A DNA stretch of 40,000 nt from Dechloromonas sp. Dech2017 (lineage in GTDB: Bacteria > Pseudomonadota > Gammaproteobacteria > Burkholderiales > Rhodocyclaceae). Location of the stretch: contig SSXW01000002.1 in the NCBI GenBank assembly GCA_009469585.1, forward strand, positions 1 to 40,000. The letters run 5' to 3'. The notes beneath the pieces are model-generated. The model had not been told where the DNA came from. It searched no databases and saw only the letters and a list, made by a program, of their open reading frames with translations. Made by a program: the position numbers and the translations under genes. How positions within the stretch are numbered: the stretch's first letter is position 1; every line of letters begins with the position of its first letter. Positions 24,245 through 31,471 of this stretch are shown piece by piece.

Positions 24245-24628
24245 GATGGTTCTCCATTGAAGGCTTGAATCGACTACTTCCCCGCGGGACTGATCCAGTT
24301 GGCTCCGGCAGCTCCCGCTGGCTACCAAAGTCCAGTTTCACGTCGGATCGTGTGCTTGCGCTGCACGATCTTCGATGTCTTGCCGATTAGTCAGAAATCC
24401 CGTCCGATACTTACGAAGATTTATTGCCTGTTTGTAACGGGCGGTAACGCTCGGAGCATCCGGTTCGGGACTGTGCCGATTGTTTCGCCTGTTATTCCGG
24501 TATACGCGGGGGTTGGGGAATCAGATGCAGTTGCCGGGGAAAATCGCCAAGCCATCGGGTCGTACCATGTCGACCACGCCCTTTCTTCGGGCCGCCCCCG
24601 GCATGGCCTGGCCGGTCGCCCGTGCGGC
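24245..24628. other. Gene-free stretch ahead of the small repeat protein
   Basis: About 385 bases, less GC-rich than its surroundings, between the end of the second kinase fusion and the small secreted gene. It must hold the promoter of the latter. An inverted repeat GATCGTG/CACGATC (24346-24352 and 24364-24370) is present without a T-run. I see no coding frame with a supported start, no RNA gene and no mobile element. Confidence 0.5.
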
Positions 24629-26356
24629 TCAGTGGAAGCGGGCAACGCCGAGTACGATCACCGCGAGCATCAGCAGAAATGACACGCTCTTCCAGAAGAT
24701 CACCGGATTGCGCTCGATCAGCGGCGGCTTGGTCTTGTTGAGGAATTCCTTGTTCGGATGATGCAGATCGTAGATGAATTCGGACAGTTCTTCGTAGCGG
24801 GCCAGCGGGTCGGGTTGCACGGCCTTGCGGATGGCGTCGTCGACCCAGGCGGGGATTTCGCGTTCTTCGTTGAGCACCGTTTTGTAGGCGAGCTTTTTCT
24901 GGGCCGCTTTGGTGCGTGACTTGGGCACCTGCGTGCCGTACGGGAAGCCCCCGGAAAGCATCTGGTAGGCGATGACGCCGAGCGAGTAGATGTCGGAGCG
25001 CCGCGAGCCCTGTTCGCCGAGGAAGTATTCGGGGGCGGCGTAGAGGGCGGCGCCGAGCAGGTTGATCTGCTCGATGGGGGTGTCGACTTCTTCCAGGCCG
25101 GCGACGCGGGTGGCGCCGAAGTCGATGATTTTCACGGTGCCGGTGCCGTCGATCATGATGTTGTCCGGCTTAAGGTCCTGATAGACCATCTCCAACCGGT
25201 GGAAGGCCTGCAGGCCCTTGGCGACCTGATCCAGAATGCCGCGCACGGTGGGCAGATCGGGCTTGGGATTGTCGATCAGCCATTGGCCGAGGGTCTGCCC
25301 CTCGATGTATTCGGTGACGACGTAGATGCTCTGCCGCTGCCGCATCTGGGCACAGGGCTTGAGGACATGCGCGCTGTTGATGCGGCGGGCGATCCACTCT
25401 TCGAGCAGAAAGCGCTCGAGCGCCGCCGGGTTGGCCTGCATGTCGACCGAGGGGGTCTTGATGACGACGCGCTCGCCGCTCGCCTTGTCGACCGCCAGAT
25501 AGATGTGGCTACGAGCGCTGCGCTTGATGACGCGGACGATCTGGTAGCCCTCGAACTCGTCGCGCGCTTCCAGTTCCGGCGGACACGGCAGATCGGAGAT
25601 CTGGCGGAAAACTTCGTTGGCTTCGGGATCGGGCAGTTCGTCGATGCGGATCAGCTGAATGGTCAGGTTGTCACCGCTACCGCGTCGCAGGGCTTCGTCA
25701 GCGATCGCCCGGGCCGCCACATCGAGGTCAGGGCCGGCGGCGATGGCGGCCTGGATGAAGTCGGCATCGGTGTATTCGTAAACGCCATCGGTGGCCAGCA
25801 CCAGCAGGTCGCCCACCGCCACCTGGACCTGCACGTAATCGATCTCGACCTTGCGGTCCATGCCCAGCGCTCGGGCCAGGTAGCTTTGCTGCGAGGAGAC
25901 CCAGACGCGGTGGTCCTCGGTGAGCTGGGTGAACGCGTTGCCGCGCAGGCGGTAGATGCGAGCATCGCCGACGTGGAACAGGTGAGCCGTCGTGGACTTT
26001 ATGACCAGACCGCTGAAGGTGCAGACGAAACCGCGTTCGCGGTCGTAGCGGTGCTGGCTTTGGTGCGTCTGCGAATGCAGCCAGGAGTTGGTGGCCGTCA
26101 GCACATGCTCGCCGGATTTTCTGACCGACCAGGCATCTGAGGTGCAGTAGTAATCCTCGAGAAAACCGGTGACGGCCGACTGCGCCGCTTCCTGGCTGAC
26201 CTGGCTACTGCTGATGCCATCGGCCAAGGCTACGGCGACACCTTTGGTGCTGAGTTGGGGCTCGCGCGGCAGGCATACGCCGTGAAAATCCTGGTTCAGT
26301 TCCTTGCGCCCCTTGTCGGAATACTGCCCGATGGCAACTTTGATGTGACGACCCAT
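24629..26356 (-). CDS. PP2C phosphatase-Ser/Thr kinase fusion, membrane-anchored (second copy)
   Basis: 575 aa paralogue of the fusion at 16821-18509, with the same order: PP2C about 1-240, kinase about 260-520, C-terminal anchor (FWKSVSFLLMLAVIVLGVA). Phosphatase metal-site Asp residues remain (LNQDF, LADGIS, ATDGVY, SGDNLT), but DGIGG is replaced by DGISSS and GDS by GDA. In the kinase, the ATP Lys is in VVIKTPS, DFG is intact (IIDFGATR) and APE is present. The catalytic loop reads YQDLKPDN instead of HRD, and the glycine loop is absent. ATG at 26356 precedes the conserved part. It follows the FNT transporter gene and a terminator. Substrate unknown. Confidence 0.9.
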   Translation of the reverse strand: MGRHIKVAIGQYSDKGRKELNQDFHGVCLPREPQLSTKGVAVALADGISSSQVSQEAAQSAVTGFLEDYYCTSDAWSVRKSGEHVLTATNSWLHSQTHQSQHRYDRERGFVCTFSGLVIKSTTAHLFHVGDARIYRLRGNAFTQLTEDHRVWVSSQQSYLARALGMDRKVEIDYVQVQVAVGDLLVLATDGVYEYTDADFIQAAIAAGPDLDVAARAIADEALRRGSGDNLTIQLIRIDELPDPEANEVFRQISDLPCPPELEARDEFEGYQIVRVIKRSARSHIYLAVDKASGERVVIKTPSVDMQANPAALERFLLEEWIARRINSAHVLKPCAQMRQRQSIYVVTEYIEGQTLGQWLIDNPKPDLPTVRGILDQVAKGLQAFHRLEMVYQDLKPDNIMIDGTGTVKIIDFGATRVAGLEEVDTPIEQINLLGAALYAAPEYFLGEQGSRRSDIYSLGVIAYQMLSGGFPYGTQVPKSRTKAAQKKLAYKTVLNEEREIPAWVDDAIRKAVQPDPLARYEELSEFIYDLHHPNKEFLNKTKPPLIERNPVIFWKSVSFLLMLAVIVLGVARFH

Positions 26357-26443
26357 GGCCCTGCCCGTTGTCTGGCAAATCGAGCGACCTTTCCTGCACC
26401 GCAATGCGGTGCGGCGGTCAACCGGAATTTTTACCCAAAATTG

Positions 26444-26467
26444 AAAAAGCCCCCGACCGGCGGGGGC
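26444..26467 (-). terminator. Terminator between nirC and the second kinase fusion
   Basis: Minus strand: stem GCCCCC/GGGGGC with a 7-base loop, then five T. It lies about 20 bases after the FNT stop and about 90 bases before the kinase start, mirroring nasA and the first kinase gene. Confidence 0.85.
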
Positions 26468-26485
26468 TACGCAGCATACGCTGGA

Positions 26486-27298
26486 TTAGATCGCCTTGCG
26501 CTTCGGCGCCGTACGCACGTGCGTCGAGTACAGCGTCAGGCCGACAAAGGCCAGACCACCGACCAGGTTGCCGGCGACGGTCGGCAACTCGTTCCAGATG
26601 AAGTAGTCGTAGAGCGTGAAGTTACCGCCGAGCATCAGGCCCGACGGGAACAGGAACATGTTGACGATGGAATGCTCGAAACCCATGTAGAAGAAGACCA
26701 TGATCGGCATCCACATGGCCATGATCTTGCCCGAAACGTTGGTACAGATCATGGCGCAGACGACGCCGGTCGACACCATCCAGTTGCACAGCACGCCGCG
26801 GATGAACAGCGTCAGCATGCCAGCCGCACCGTGGGCGGAGTAACCGACCGTCCGCCCTTCGCCGATGGTGCCGATCTTCTGGGCCACGGCATTGGGCGCC
26901 TCGGTGAAGCCGAAGGTCCAGATGATGGCCATCATTACCGCCACGGTCAGGGCGCCGGCGAAGTTGCCGCAGAACACCAGGCCCCAGTTGCGCAGGATGC
27001 CGTTGGTCGTGACGCCCGGACGCTTGTCGATCAGCGCCAGCGGACACAGCGTGAACACCCCGGTCAGCAGATCAAAGCCGAGCAGATAAAGCAGGATGAA
27101 ACCGACCGGAAAGAGCATGGCGCCGACCAGCGGCTGGCCGGTCTGGACGGTGACGGTCACCGCGAAGGCGGCGGCCAGCGACAGGATGGCGCCGGCCATG
27201 TAAGCGCGGATGAGCGTATCGCGGGTAGACATGAAGATTTTTGATTCACCGGCATCGATCATCTTGGTGACGAATTCGGTAGGAGCCAGATAGGCCAT
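26486..27298 (-). CDS. nirC: Formate/nitrite transporter family protein (NirC-like)
   Basis: 270 aa, six membrane segments, FNT fold (pentameric anion channel). Family features are the N-terminal PTEFVTKMIDAGESK amphipathic segment, GFDLLTGVFTLCPL in the first pore repeat, GNFAGAL, RGVLCNWMVSTG, and the closing GFEHSIVNMFLFPSG with the conserved pore His. Its position after nirBD points to nitrite rather than formate. Nitrite import or export cannot be decided from sequence. A two-hairpin element with ANTAR-type loops precedes it. Confidence 0.88.
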   Translation of the reverse strand: MAYLAPTEFVTKMIDAGESKIFMSTRDTLIRAYMAGAILSLAAAFAVTVTVQTGQPLVGAMLFPVGFILLYLLGFDLLTGVFTLCPLALIDKRPGVTTNGILRNWGLVFCGNFAGALTVAVMMAIIWTFGFTEAPNAVAQKIGTIGEGRTVGYSAHGAAGMLTLFIRGVLCNWMVSTGVVCAMICTNVSGKIMAMWMPIMVFFYMGFEHSIVNMFLFPSGLMLGGNFTLYDYFIWNELPTVAGNLVGGLAFVGLTLYSTHVRTAPKRKAI

Positions 27299-27365
27299 GG
27301 TGGTTTCCTTTATGGATATGGATTGTTATGAAGCCCCCTGCCCCACTCCAGACCAGGGAAGCCAG

Positions 27366-27408
27366 ACCCCACCATTGGGGTTGGCTGGGCCGGCGACGTT
27401 GCCGGCCC
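27366..27408 (-). promoter_or_regulatory. Two-hairpin ANTAR-type element between nirD and nirC
   Basis: P1 (27408-27387): perfect 8-bp stem GGGCCGGC/GCCGGCCC, loop AACGTC. P2 (27381-27366): stem ACCCC/GGGGT, loop AATGGT. Both loops have six bases with A1 and G4, and are five bases apart. I see no sigma-54 promoter here, so the element would act inside the nirBD-nirC transcript. A terminator with a T-run is not obvious after P2. Confidence 0.6.
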
Positions 27409-27425
27409 TGTCATGCATCGGCCGC

Positions 27426-27737
27426 TCAGACGGCCAGGTAAACCTCGCCGTTTTCGACCTTGACGTCGAATTTGCTGCACGAACCGACGTCCGGCGCCAC
27501 CGCCTGGCCGTCTTCCAGGCCGATGTTCCAGCCGTGCAGCGGGCAGGTCACCTTGCGGCCGTGGACGATGCCCTGCGACAGCGGACCGGCCTTGTGCGGG
27601 CATTTGTCGTGCAGCGCGAAGACCTCGTCCTCGGCGTTGCGGAAGATGGCGATGTCGCCGCCGGTGACGCGCTGCACGACGCGCGAACCGAGTTGCGGAA
27701 TGTCGTCCAGCTTGCAGATCAGTTTCCAGTTGCTCAT
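27426..27737 (-). CDS. nirD: Assimilatory nitrite reductase small subunit NirD
   Basis: 103 aa Rieske-like subunit with ligand motifs CPHKAG near residue 46 and CPLHGW near residue 65, so it should hold a 2Fe-2S cluster; NirD of enteric bacteria lacks these ligands. It partners NirB in reducing nitrite to ammonium in the cytoplasm. ATG at 27737 lies 26 bases after the nirB stop, in the same operon. Confidence 0.93.
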   Translation of the reverse strand: MSNWKLICKLDDIPQLGSRVVQRVTGGDIAIFRNAEDEVFALHDKCPHKAGPLSQGIVHGRKVTCPLHGWNIGLEDGQAVAPDVGSCSKFDVKVENGEVYLAV

Positions 27738-27763
27738 GTGTGTGCTCTCGTAATCGTTTTGAA

Positions 27764-30220
27764 TCAGGCTTCGAGCTTGATCGGGATGAATTGCTTGATC
27801 GGCTGTTCCTCGCGCGAGGTCGCCCACGGGTCCTTGGCGTCCTTCAGCGAGTCGAGCAGGCGGAAGTAGTAGGCCTTGCGCCCTTCTTCGTCTTCCAGGA
27901 TCTTGCCCTTGATGTAGTCGAGGCCGACGCGCTCCATGTAGTGGCAGGTGCGCTCGAGGTACCAGCCTTCCTCGCGATACAACTGCAGGAAAGCGCCGGA
28001 GTATTCCATGACCTCCTCGTCGGAGGTGACCTTGCACAGGAACTGGGCGACTTCGGTCTTGATGCCGCCGTTGCCGCCGATGTACAGCTCGTAGCCGGAA
28101 TCGACGCCGATAACGCCGACGTCCTTGATGCCGGCCTCGGCGCAGTTGCGCGGACAGCCGGAGACGGCGAGCTTGACCTTGTGCGGCGAGTACATGTCGA
28201 ACAGCATTTTCTCGAGCTTGATGCCCATGGTCATCGACTTCTGCGTGCCGAAGCGGCAATGCTCGGCGCCGACGCAGGTCTTCACGGTGCGGATCGACTT
28301 GCCGTAGGCGTGGCCGGAAACCATGCCGGCGGCGTTGAGGTCGGCCCACATGGCGGGCAGGTCTTCCTTCTTGACGCCGAGCAGGTCGATACGCTGGCCG
28401 CCGGTGACCTTGACGGTCGGCACCTTGTACTTCTCGGCGGCGTCGGCGATGGCGCGCAACTCGTCCGGCGTGGTCAGGCCGCCCCACATGCGCGGCACGA
28501 CCGAGTAGGTGCCGTCCTTCTGGATGTTGGCGTGGGCGCGCTCGTTGATGAAGCGCGACTGCGGGTCATCCTTGGCGGCGTGCGGGTGCGAGGAAATCAG
28601 GTAGTAGTTCACCGCCGGGCGGCACTTGTCGCAGCCGTTCGGCGTCTTCCACTGCATTTCGGCGAAGACCGCTTCCTTGCTGGTCAGGTTCTTGGCGACG
28701 ATGGCTTCGCGCACCACCTTGTGCGAATGATCGGTACAGGCGCACATCGGCTTGGTGTCGAGGGCGGCCGGGGTGTAGGCACCGCCAATGGTCGAGGCCA
28801 GGATCTGCTCGACGAGGCCGGCGCAGGAGCCGCAGGACGACGCTGCCTTGGTGTGCTTCTTGACCTCGTCGAGGGTGAACAGGCCCTTGGCCTTGATGGC
28901 CTGGACGATGGCCCCCTTGGTCACGCCGTTGCAGCCGCAGACCTCGGCGTTGTCGGCCATTTCAGCCGCCTTGCTCTTGCCGGCGTGGCCGACGTCGCCG
29001 ACCAGCGACTGGCCGAAGATCAGCGAATCGCGGATGTCGTGGATGTCGCGCTTGTCCTTGAGCAACTGGAAGTACCACGGGCCATCGGCCGTATCGCCGT
29101 ACATGACGCCGCCGACCAACTTGTTGTCCTTGATCACCAGCTTCTTGTAAACGCCGCCGTGCGGGTCGTTGAGGACGATTTCTTCGGTGTCCTTGCCGCC
29201 CATGTATTCGCCGGCCGAGAACAGGTCGATGCCGGTGACCTTGAGCTTGGTCGAGGTCACCGAGCCGGTGTAGCGGCCGATGCCGTAGCCGGCCAGGTGG
29301 TTGGCGGCGACCTTGGCCTGCTCGAAGAGCGGAGCGACCAGGCCGTAGGCGATGCCGCGGTGGCTGACGCATTCGCCGACGGCGTACACCTTCGGGTCGT
29401 AGGTCTGCATGGTGTCGTTCACCACGATACCGCGGTTGCAGTAGATGCCGGAGGATTCGGCCAGCGAATAGTTGGGGCGGATCCCGGCGGCCATCACGAC
29501 GAGGTCGGCCGGGATCTGCATGCCGCCCTTGAAGCGGATCGCGGCGACGCGACCGGATTCGCCCTGGATCAGCGCCTCGGTCTGGGTTTCGAGCAGGAAC
29601 TTGAGGCCCTTGTCCTCGAGCGACTTCTGCAGCATCTTGCCGGCGATTTCGTCGAGCTGGCGCTCGAGCAGCCAGGGGCCGAGGTGCACGACAGTGACGT
29701 CCATGCCGCGCAGCTTCAGGCCGTTGGCCGCTTCCAGGCCAAGCAGGCCGCCACCGATGACGACCGCGTGCTTGTGCAGGCGGGCGGCCTCGATCATCTC
29801 GTCGGTGTCCTTGATGTCGCGGTAGCCGATGACGCCGGGCAGGTCGTTGCCAGGAATCGGCAGCATGAACGGAGTCGAGCCGGTGGCGATGAGCAGGCGG
29901 TCGTAGTCTTCCTCCGTGCCATCCTCGGCGATGACCTTGCGCTTGACGCGGTCGATGGTCTTGATCTGCTTGCCGGTGTGCAGCTTGATGTTGTTTTCCT
30001 TGTACCAGTCCAGTTCGTTGAGGACGATTTCCTGGATGGTCATTTCGCCGGCCAGCACCGGCGAGAGCAGGATGCGGTTGTAATTCGGGTGCGGCTCGGC
30101 GCCGAAGATCGTGATGTCGTAGTGATCCGGCTTGATCTTCAGCAGCTCTTCGACGGTGCGGACACCGGCCATGCCGTTGCCGATCAGGACCAAGCGGGGC
30201 TTGACGGGGGGATTGCTCAT
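27764..30220 (-). CDS. nirB: NAD(P)H-dependent nitrite reductase large subunit NirB
   Basis: 818 aa cytoplasmic flavo-siroheme enzyme reducing nitrite to ammonium. Order: FAD/NAD(P)H oxidoreductase domains (LVLIGNGMAG near the start, VVIGGGLLGLEAA near residue 150); a BFD-like 2Fe-2S domain at about 425-480 (CGCNGVTKG, SSCGSCAG) with further Cys pairs (CAC, CDKC) after it; nitrite/sulfite reductase ferredoxin-like repeats; and the siroheme/4Fe-4S ligands CVGAEHCRFG and SGCPRNCAEAG at about 640-690. Length is typical. ATG at 30220 follows GGAG. The leader upstream links expression to nitrate and nitrogen limitation. Confidence 0.96.
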   Translation of the reverse strand: MSNPPVKPRLVLIGNGMAGVRTVEELLKIKPDHYDITIFGAEPHPNYNRILLSPVLAGEMTIQEIVLNELDWYKENNIKLHTGKQIKTIDRVKRKVIAEDGTEEDYDRLLIATGSTPFMLPIPGNDLPGVIGYRDIKDTDEMIEAARLHKHAVVIGGGLLGLEAANGLKLRGMDVTVVHLGPWLLERQLDEIAGKMLQKSLEDKGLKFLLETQTEALIQGESGRVAAIRFKGGMQIPADLVVMAAGIRPNYSLAESSGIYCNRGIVVNDTMQTYDPKVYAVGECVSHRGIAYGLVAPLFEQAKVAANHLAGYGIGRYTGSVTSTKLKVTGIDLFSAGEYMGGKDTEEIVLNDPHGGVYKKLVIKDNKLVGGVMYGDTADGPWYFQLLKDKRDIHDIRDSLIFGQSLVGDVGHAGKSKAAEMADNAEVCGCNGVTKGAIVQAIKAKGLFTLDEVKKHTKAASSCGSCAGLVEQILASTIGGAYTPAALDTKPMCACTDHSHKVVREAIVAKNLTSKEAVFAEMQWKTPNGCDKCRPAVNYYLISSHPHAAKDDPQSRFINERAHANIQKDGTYSVVPRMWGGLTTPDELRAIADAAEKYKVPTVKVTGGQRIDLLGVKKEDLPAMWADLNAAGMVSGHAYGKSIRTVKTCVGAEHCRFGTQKSMTMGIKLEKMLFDMYSPHKVKLAVSGCPRNCAEAGIKDVGVIGVDSGYELYIGGNGGIKTEVAQFLCKVTSDEEVMEYSGAFLQLYREEGWYLERTCHYMERVGLDYIKGKILEDEEGRKAYYFRLLDSLKDAKDPWATSREEQPIKQFIPIKLEA

Positions 30221-30272
30221 TTTTTGGCTCCAACGTTGCTAGCACACCGGGGTGCAAAATTCATTTCAGCGC

Positions 30273-30308
30273 ATGACGTCGTTGCCATCGTGCCGCCCTC
30301 GTTGGCGG
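30273..30308 (-). promoter_or_regulatory. Two-hairpin ANTAR (NasT) target RNA in the nirB leader
   Basis: P1 (30308-30293): stem CCGCC/GGCGG, loop AACGAG. P2 (30288-30273): stem ATGGC/GTCAT, loop AACGAC. Both are A1/G4 hexaloops. Compared with the nasA leader, P2 differs mainly at the last loop base and the flanks, so the two leaders are clearly homologous. The P2 segment GCAACG can pair five of six bases with CGTTGG just before the ribosome site, without a T-run. Confidence 0.8.
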
Positions 30309-30335
30309 TTGACTCGCTGCTCCAAGCGATATTTA

Positions 30336-30350
30336 GCAATCAGTGTGCCA
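30336..30350 (-). promoter_or_regulatory. Sigma-54 promoter of nirBD-nirC
   Basis: Minus strand TGGCAC (30350-30345), five bases, TTGC (30339-30336) followed by T. The predicted start is near 30324, about 16 bases before hairpin P1. Confidence 0.85.
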
Positions 30351-30362
30351 TGGCATTAGTTC

Positions 30363-30398
30363 TTTGATTTTCTGCCGTTTTTTCCTGTCGACCGCAGC
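30363..30398. repeat. Conserved intergenic block, copy 2 (GTCGACCGCAGC motif)
   Basis: Same block as at 20160-20194: TTTGATTTTC, GCC, a T-run, then GTCGACCGCAGC (30387-30398). Here it lies between the NtrC-like sites and the -24 element. On the minus strand it includes AATCAA, the first half of an IHF-type site. Confidence 0.5.
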
Positions 30399-30403
30399 AG
30401 TGA

Positions 30404-30440
30404 TGCACCAAGATAGGGCAAAAACCACCAGTCCGGTGCA
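30404..30440 (-). promoter_or_regulatory. Two NtrC-like enhancer sites upstream of nirB
   Basis: Distal site (30440-30424): TGCACC-N4-TGGTGG. Proximal site (30420-30404): TGCCCT-N4-TTGGTGCA. Both fit TGCACC-N5-TGGTGCA closely and are centred 20 bp apart, about 88 and 108 bp upstream of the predicted start. Confidence 0.7.
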
Positions 30441-30460
30441 GCCGACTCAGTCCCCGCCGC

Positions 30461-31450
30461 TCAGTTGCCGCCGACCAGCAGGCCAGTCGCCTCGACGGCG
30501 ACGATGGCCTTGGCCTGGTTGAAATCCTCGGCGTAGCCGCTGGCCACCAGCAGGCAGGCCAGCTGGTTGGCGATCGGCTTGGGCAGGGGCAGCTGCTTGT
30601 CGAGCACCCGGTTGATCCAGCGCGCCGTACTGCCGGCGTCGGCCGTATCGGGCAGGTTGGGCAAGGCGCGCAGGCTGTCGTGCTCGGCTTCGAACATGAC
30701 CTCGCAGCGCCCCTCGTGAATGAATTCGAGGCGCGGCCGCCGCTTCGGATTGGCGAAGGGCTCGCCCTCGGTGCCGCGCAGCAGCAGGGCACGCTGGTCC
30801 CTGGTGAGCAGGATATCGCGCATCAGGGCAAGGAAATCGGGATGGGTGGCCGGGGCGACCAGCACGGCCTCGCCGTCGAAGGGGTTGATCAGCTTGACCA
30901 GGCTGTGGGCGCTGTTGCGCAGGCCGAGCCGGCTGCGCAGCGAGAGCAGGTTGTGGATGCCCGGGCAGATGGCGTTGAGCGGCAGGAAGGCCAGCCCCTT
31001 GTCCTCGAGCGCGACCTGGGCCTGCGTCGTCGAGGCGAGCGGCATGATGCCCAGTTCGCGAAAAACCTGGGCCGAGGTGACCCGCCCGAAACCCTCGAGC
31101 AAGCCATGAATCAGTACCGGCACGCCGAAGCGCTGGAGCAACAGGGCGAGCAGCGCGGTCAGGTTGGCCTCCTTGCGGCCGCCGTTGTAGCTCGGCAGGC
31201 AAACCGGCCGAACCCGGCCGTGCGGCATTTCGAGGCGGTTGATCCGCTCGTCGACGGCATCCATGAAGCCGAGCATCTCGTCGAGCGACTCGCCCTTGAC
31301 CCGCAGGCCGAGGATGATGGCGCCGAGTTCGAGGTCGGGCACGCCGCCATCGAGCATGGCGGCGTATAGCTGGCGGGCATCGTCGCGTAGCAAATCGCGT
31401 GCGCCTTCCGGGCCGCGACCGATTTCCCTGATGTGTTGCGCGTAGCTCAC
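30461..31450 (-). CDS. ybiB: YbiB/TrpD2-like protein (anthranilate phosphoribosyltransferase fold)
   Basis: 329 aa. The fold of glycosyltransferase family 3/TrpD shows in YAQHIREIGRGPEGARDLLRDDARQLYAAML, then LPSYNGGRKEANLTALLALLL, GVPVLIHG and LINPF. The real TrpD substrate-binding glycine motifs are altered, as in E. coli YbiB, a nucleic-acid-binding TrpD2 protein. Start is GTG at 31450 with GGAGGAG a few bases upstream, overlapping the region just after the nasC stop. It lies between nasC and the nirB promoter, so it should be co-transcribed with nitrate reductase; its job there is unknown. Confidence 0.82.
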   Translation of the reverse strand: MSYAQHIREIGRGPEGARDLLRDDARQLYAAMLDGGVPDLELGAIILGLRVKGESLDEMLGFMDAVDERINRLEMPHGRVRPVCLPSYNGGRKEANLTALLALLLQRFGVPVLIHGLLEGFGRVTSAQVFRELGIMPLASTTQAQVALEDKGLAFLPLNAICPGIHNLLSLRSRLGLRNSAHSLVKLINPFDGEAVLVAPATHPDFLALMRDILLTRDQRALLLRGTEGEPFANPKRRPRLEFIHEGRCEVMFEAEHDSLRALPNLPDTADAGSTARWINRVLDKQLPLPKPIANQLACLLVASGYAEDFNQAKAIVAVEATGLLVGGN

Positions 31451-31471
31451 TGTCTCCTCCTCCGCTGTCAA

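Noticed and set aside
24346..24370. Inverted repeat GATCGTG/CACGATC as a terminator
   Set aside because: No T-run follows on either strand and the loop region is mismatched; left as plain structure.
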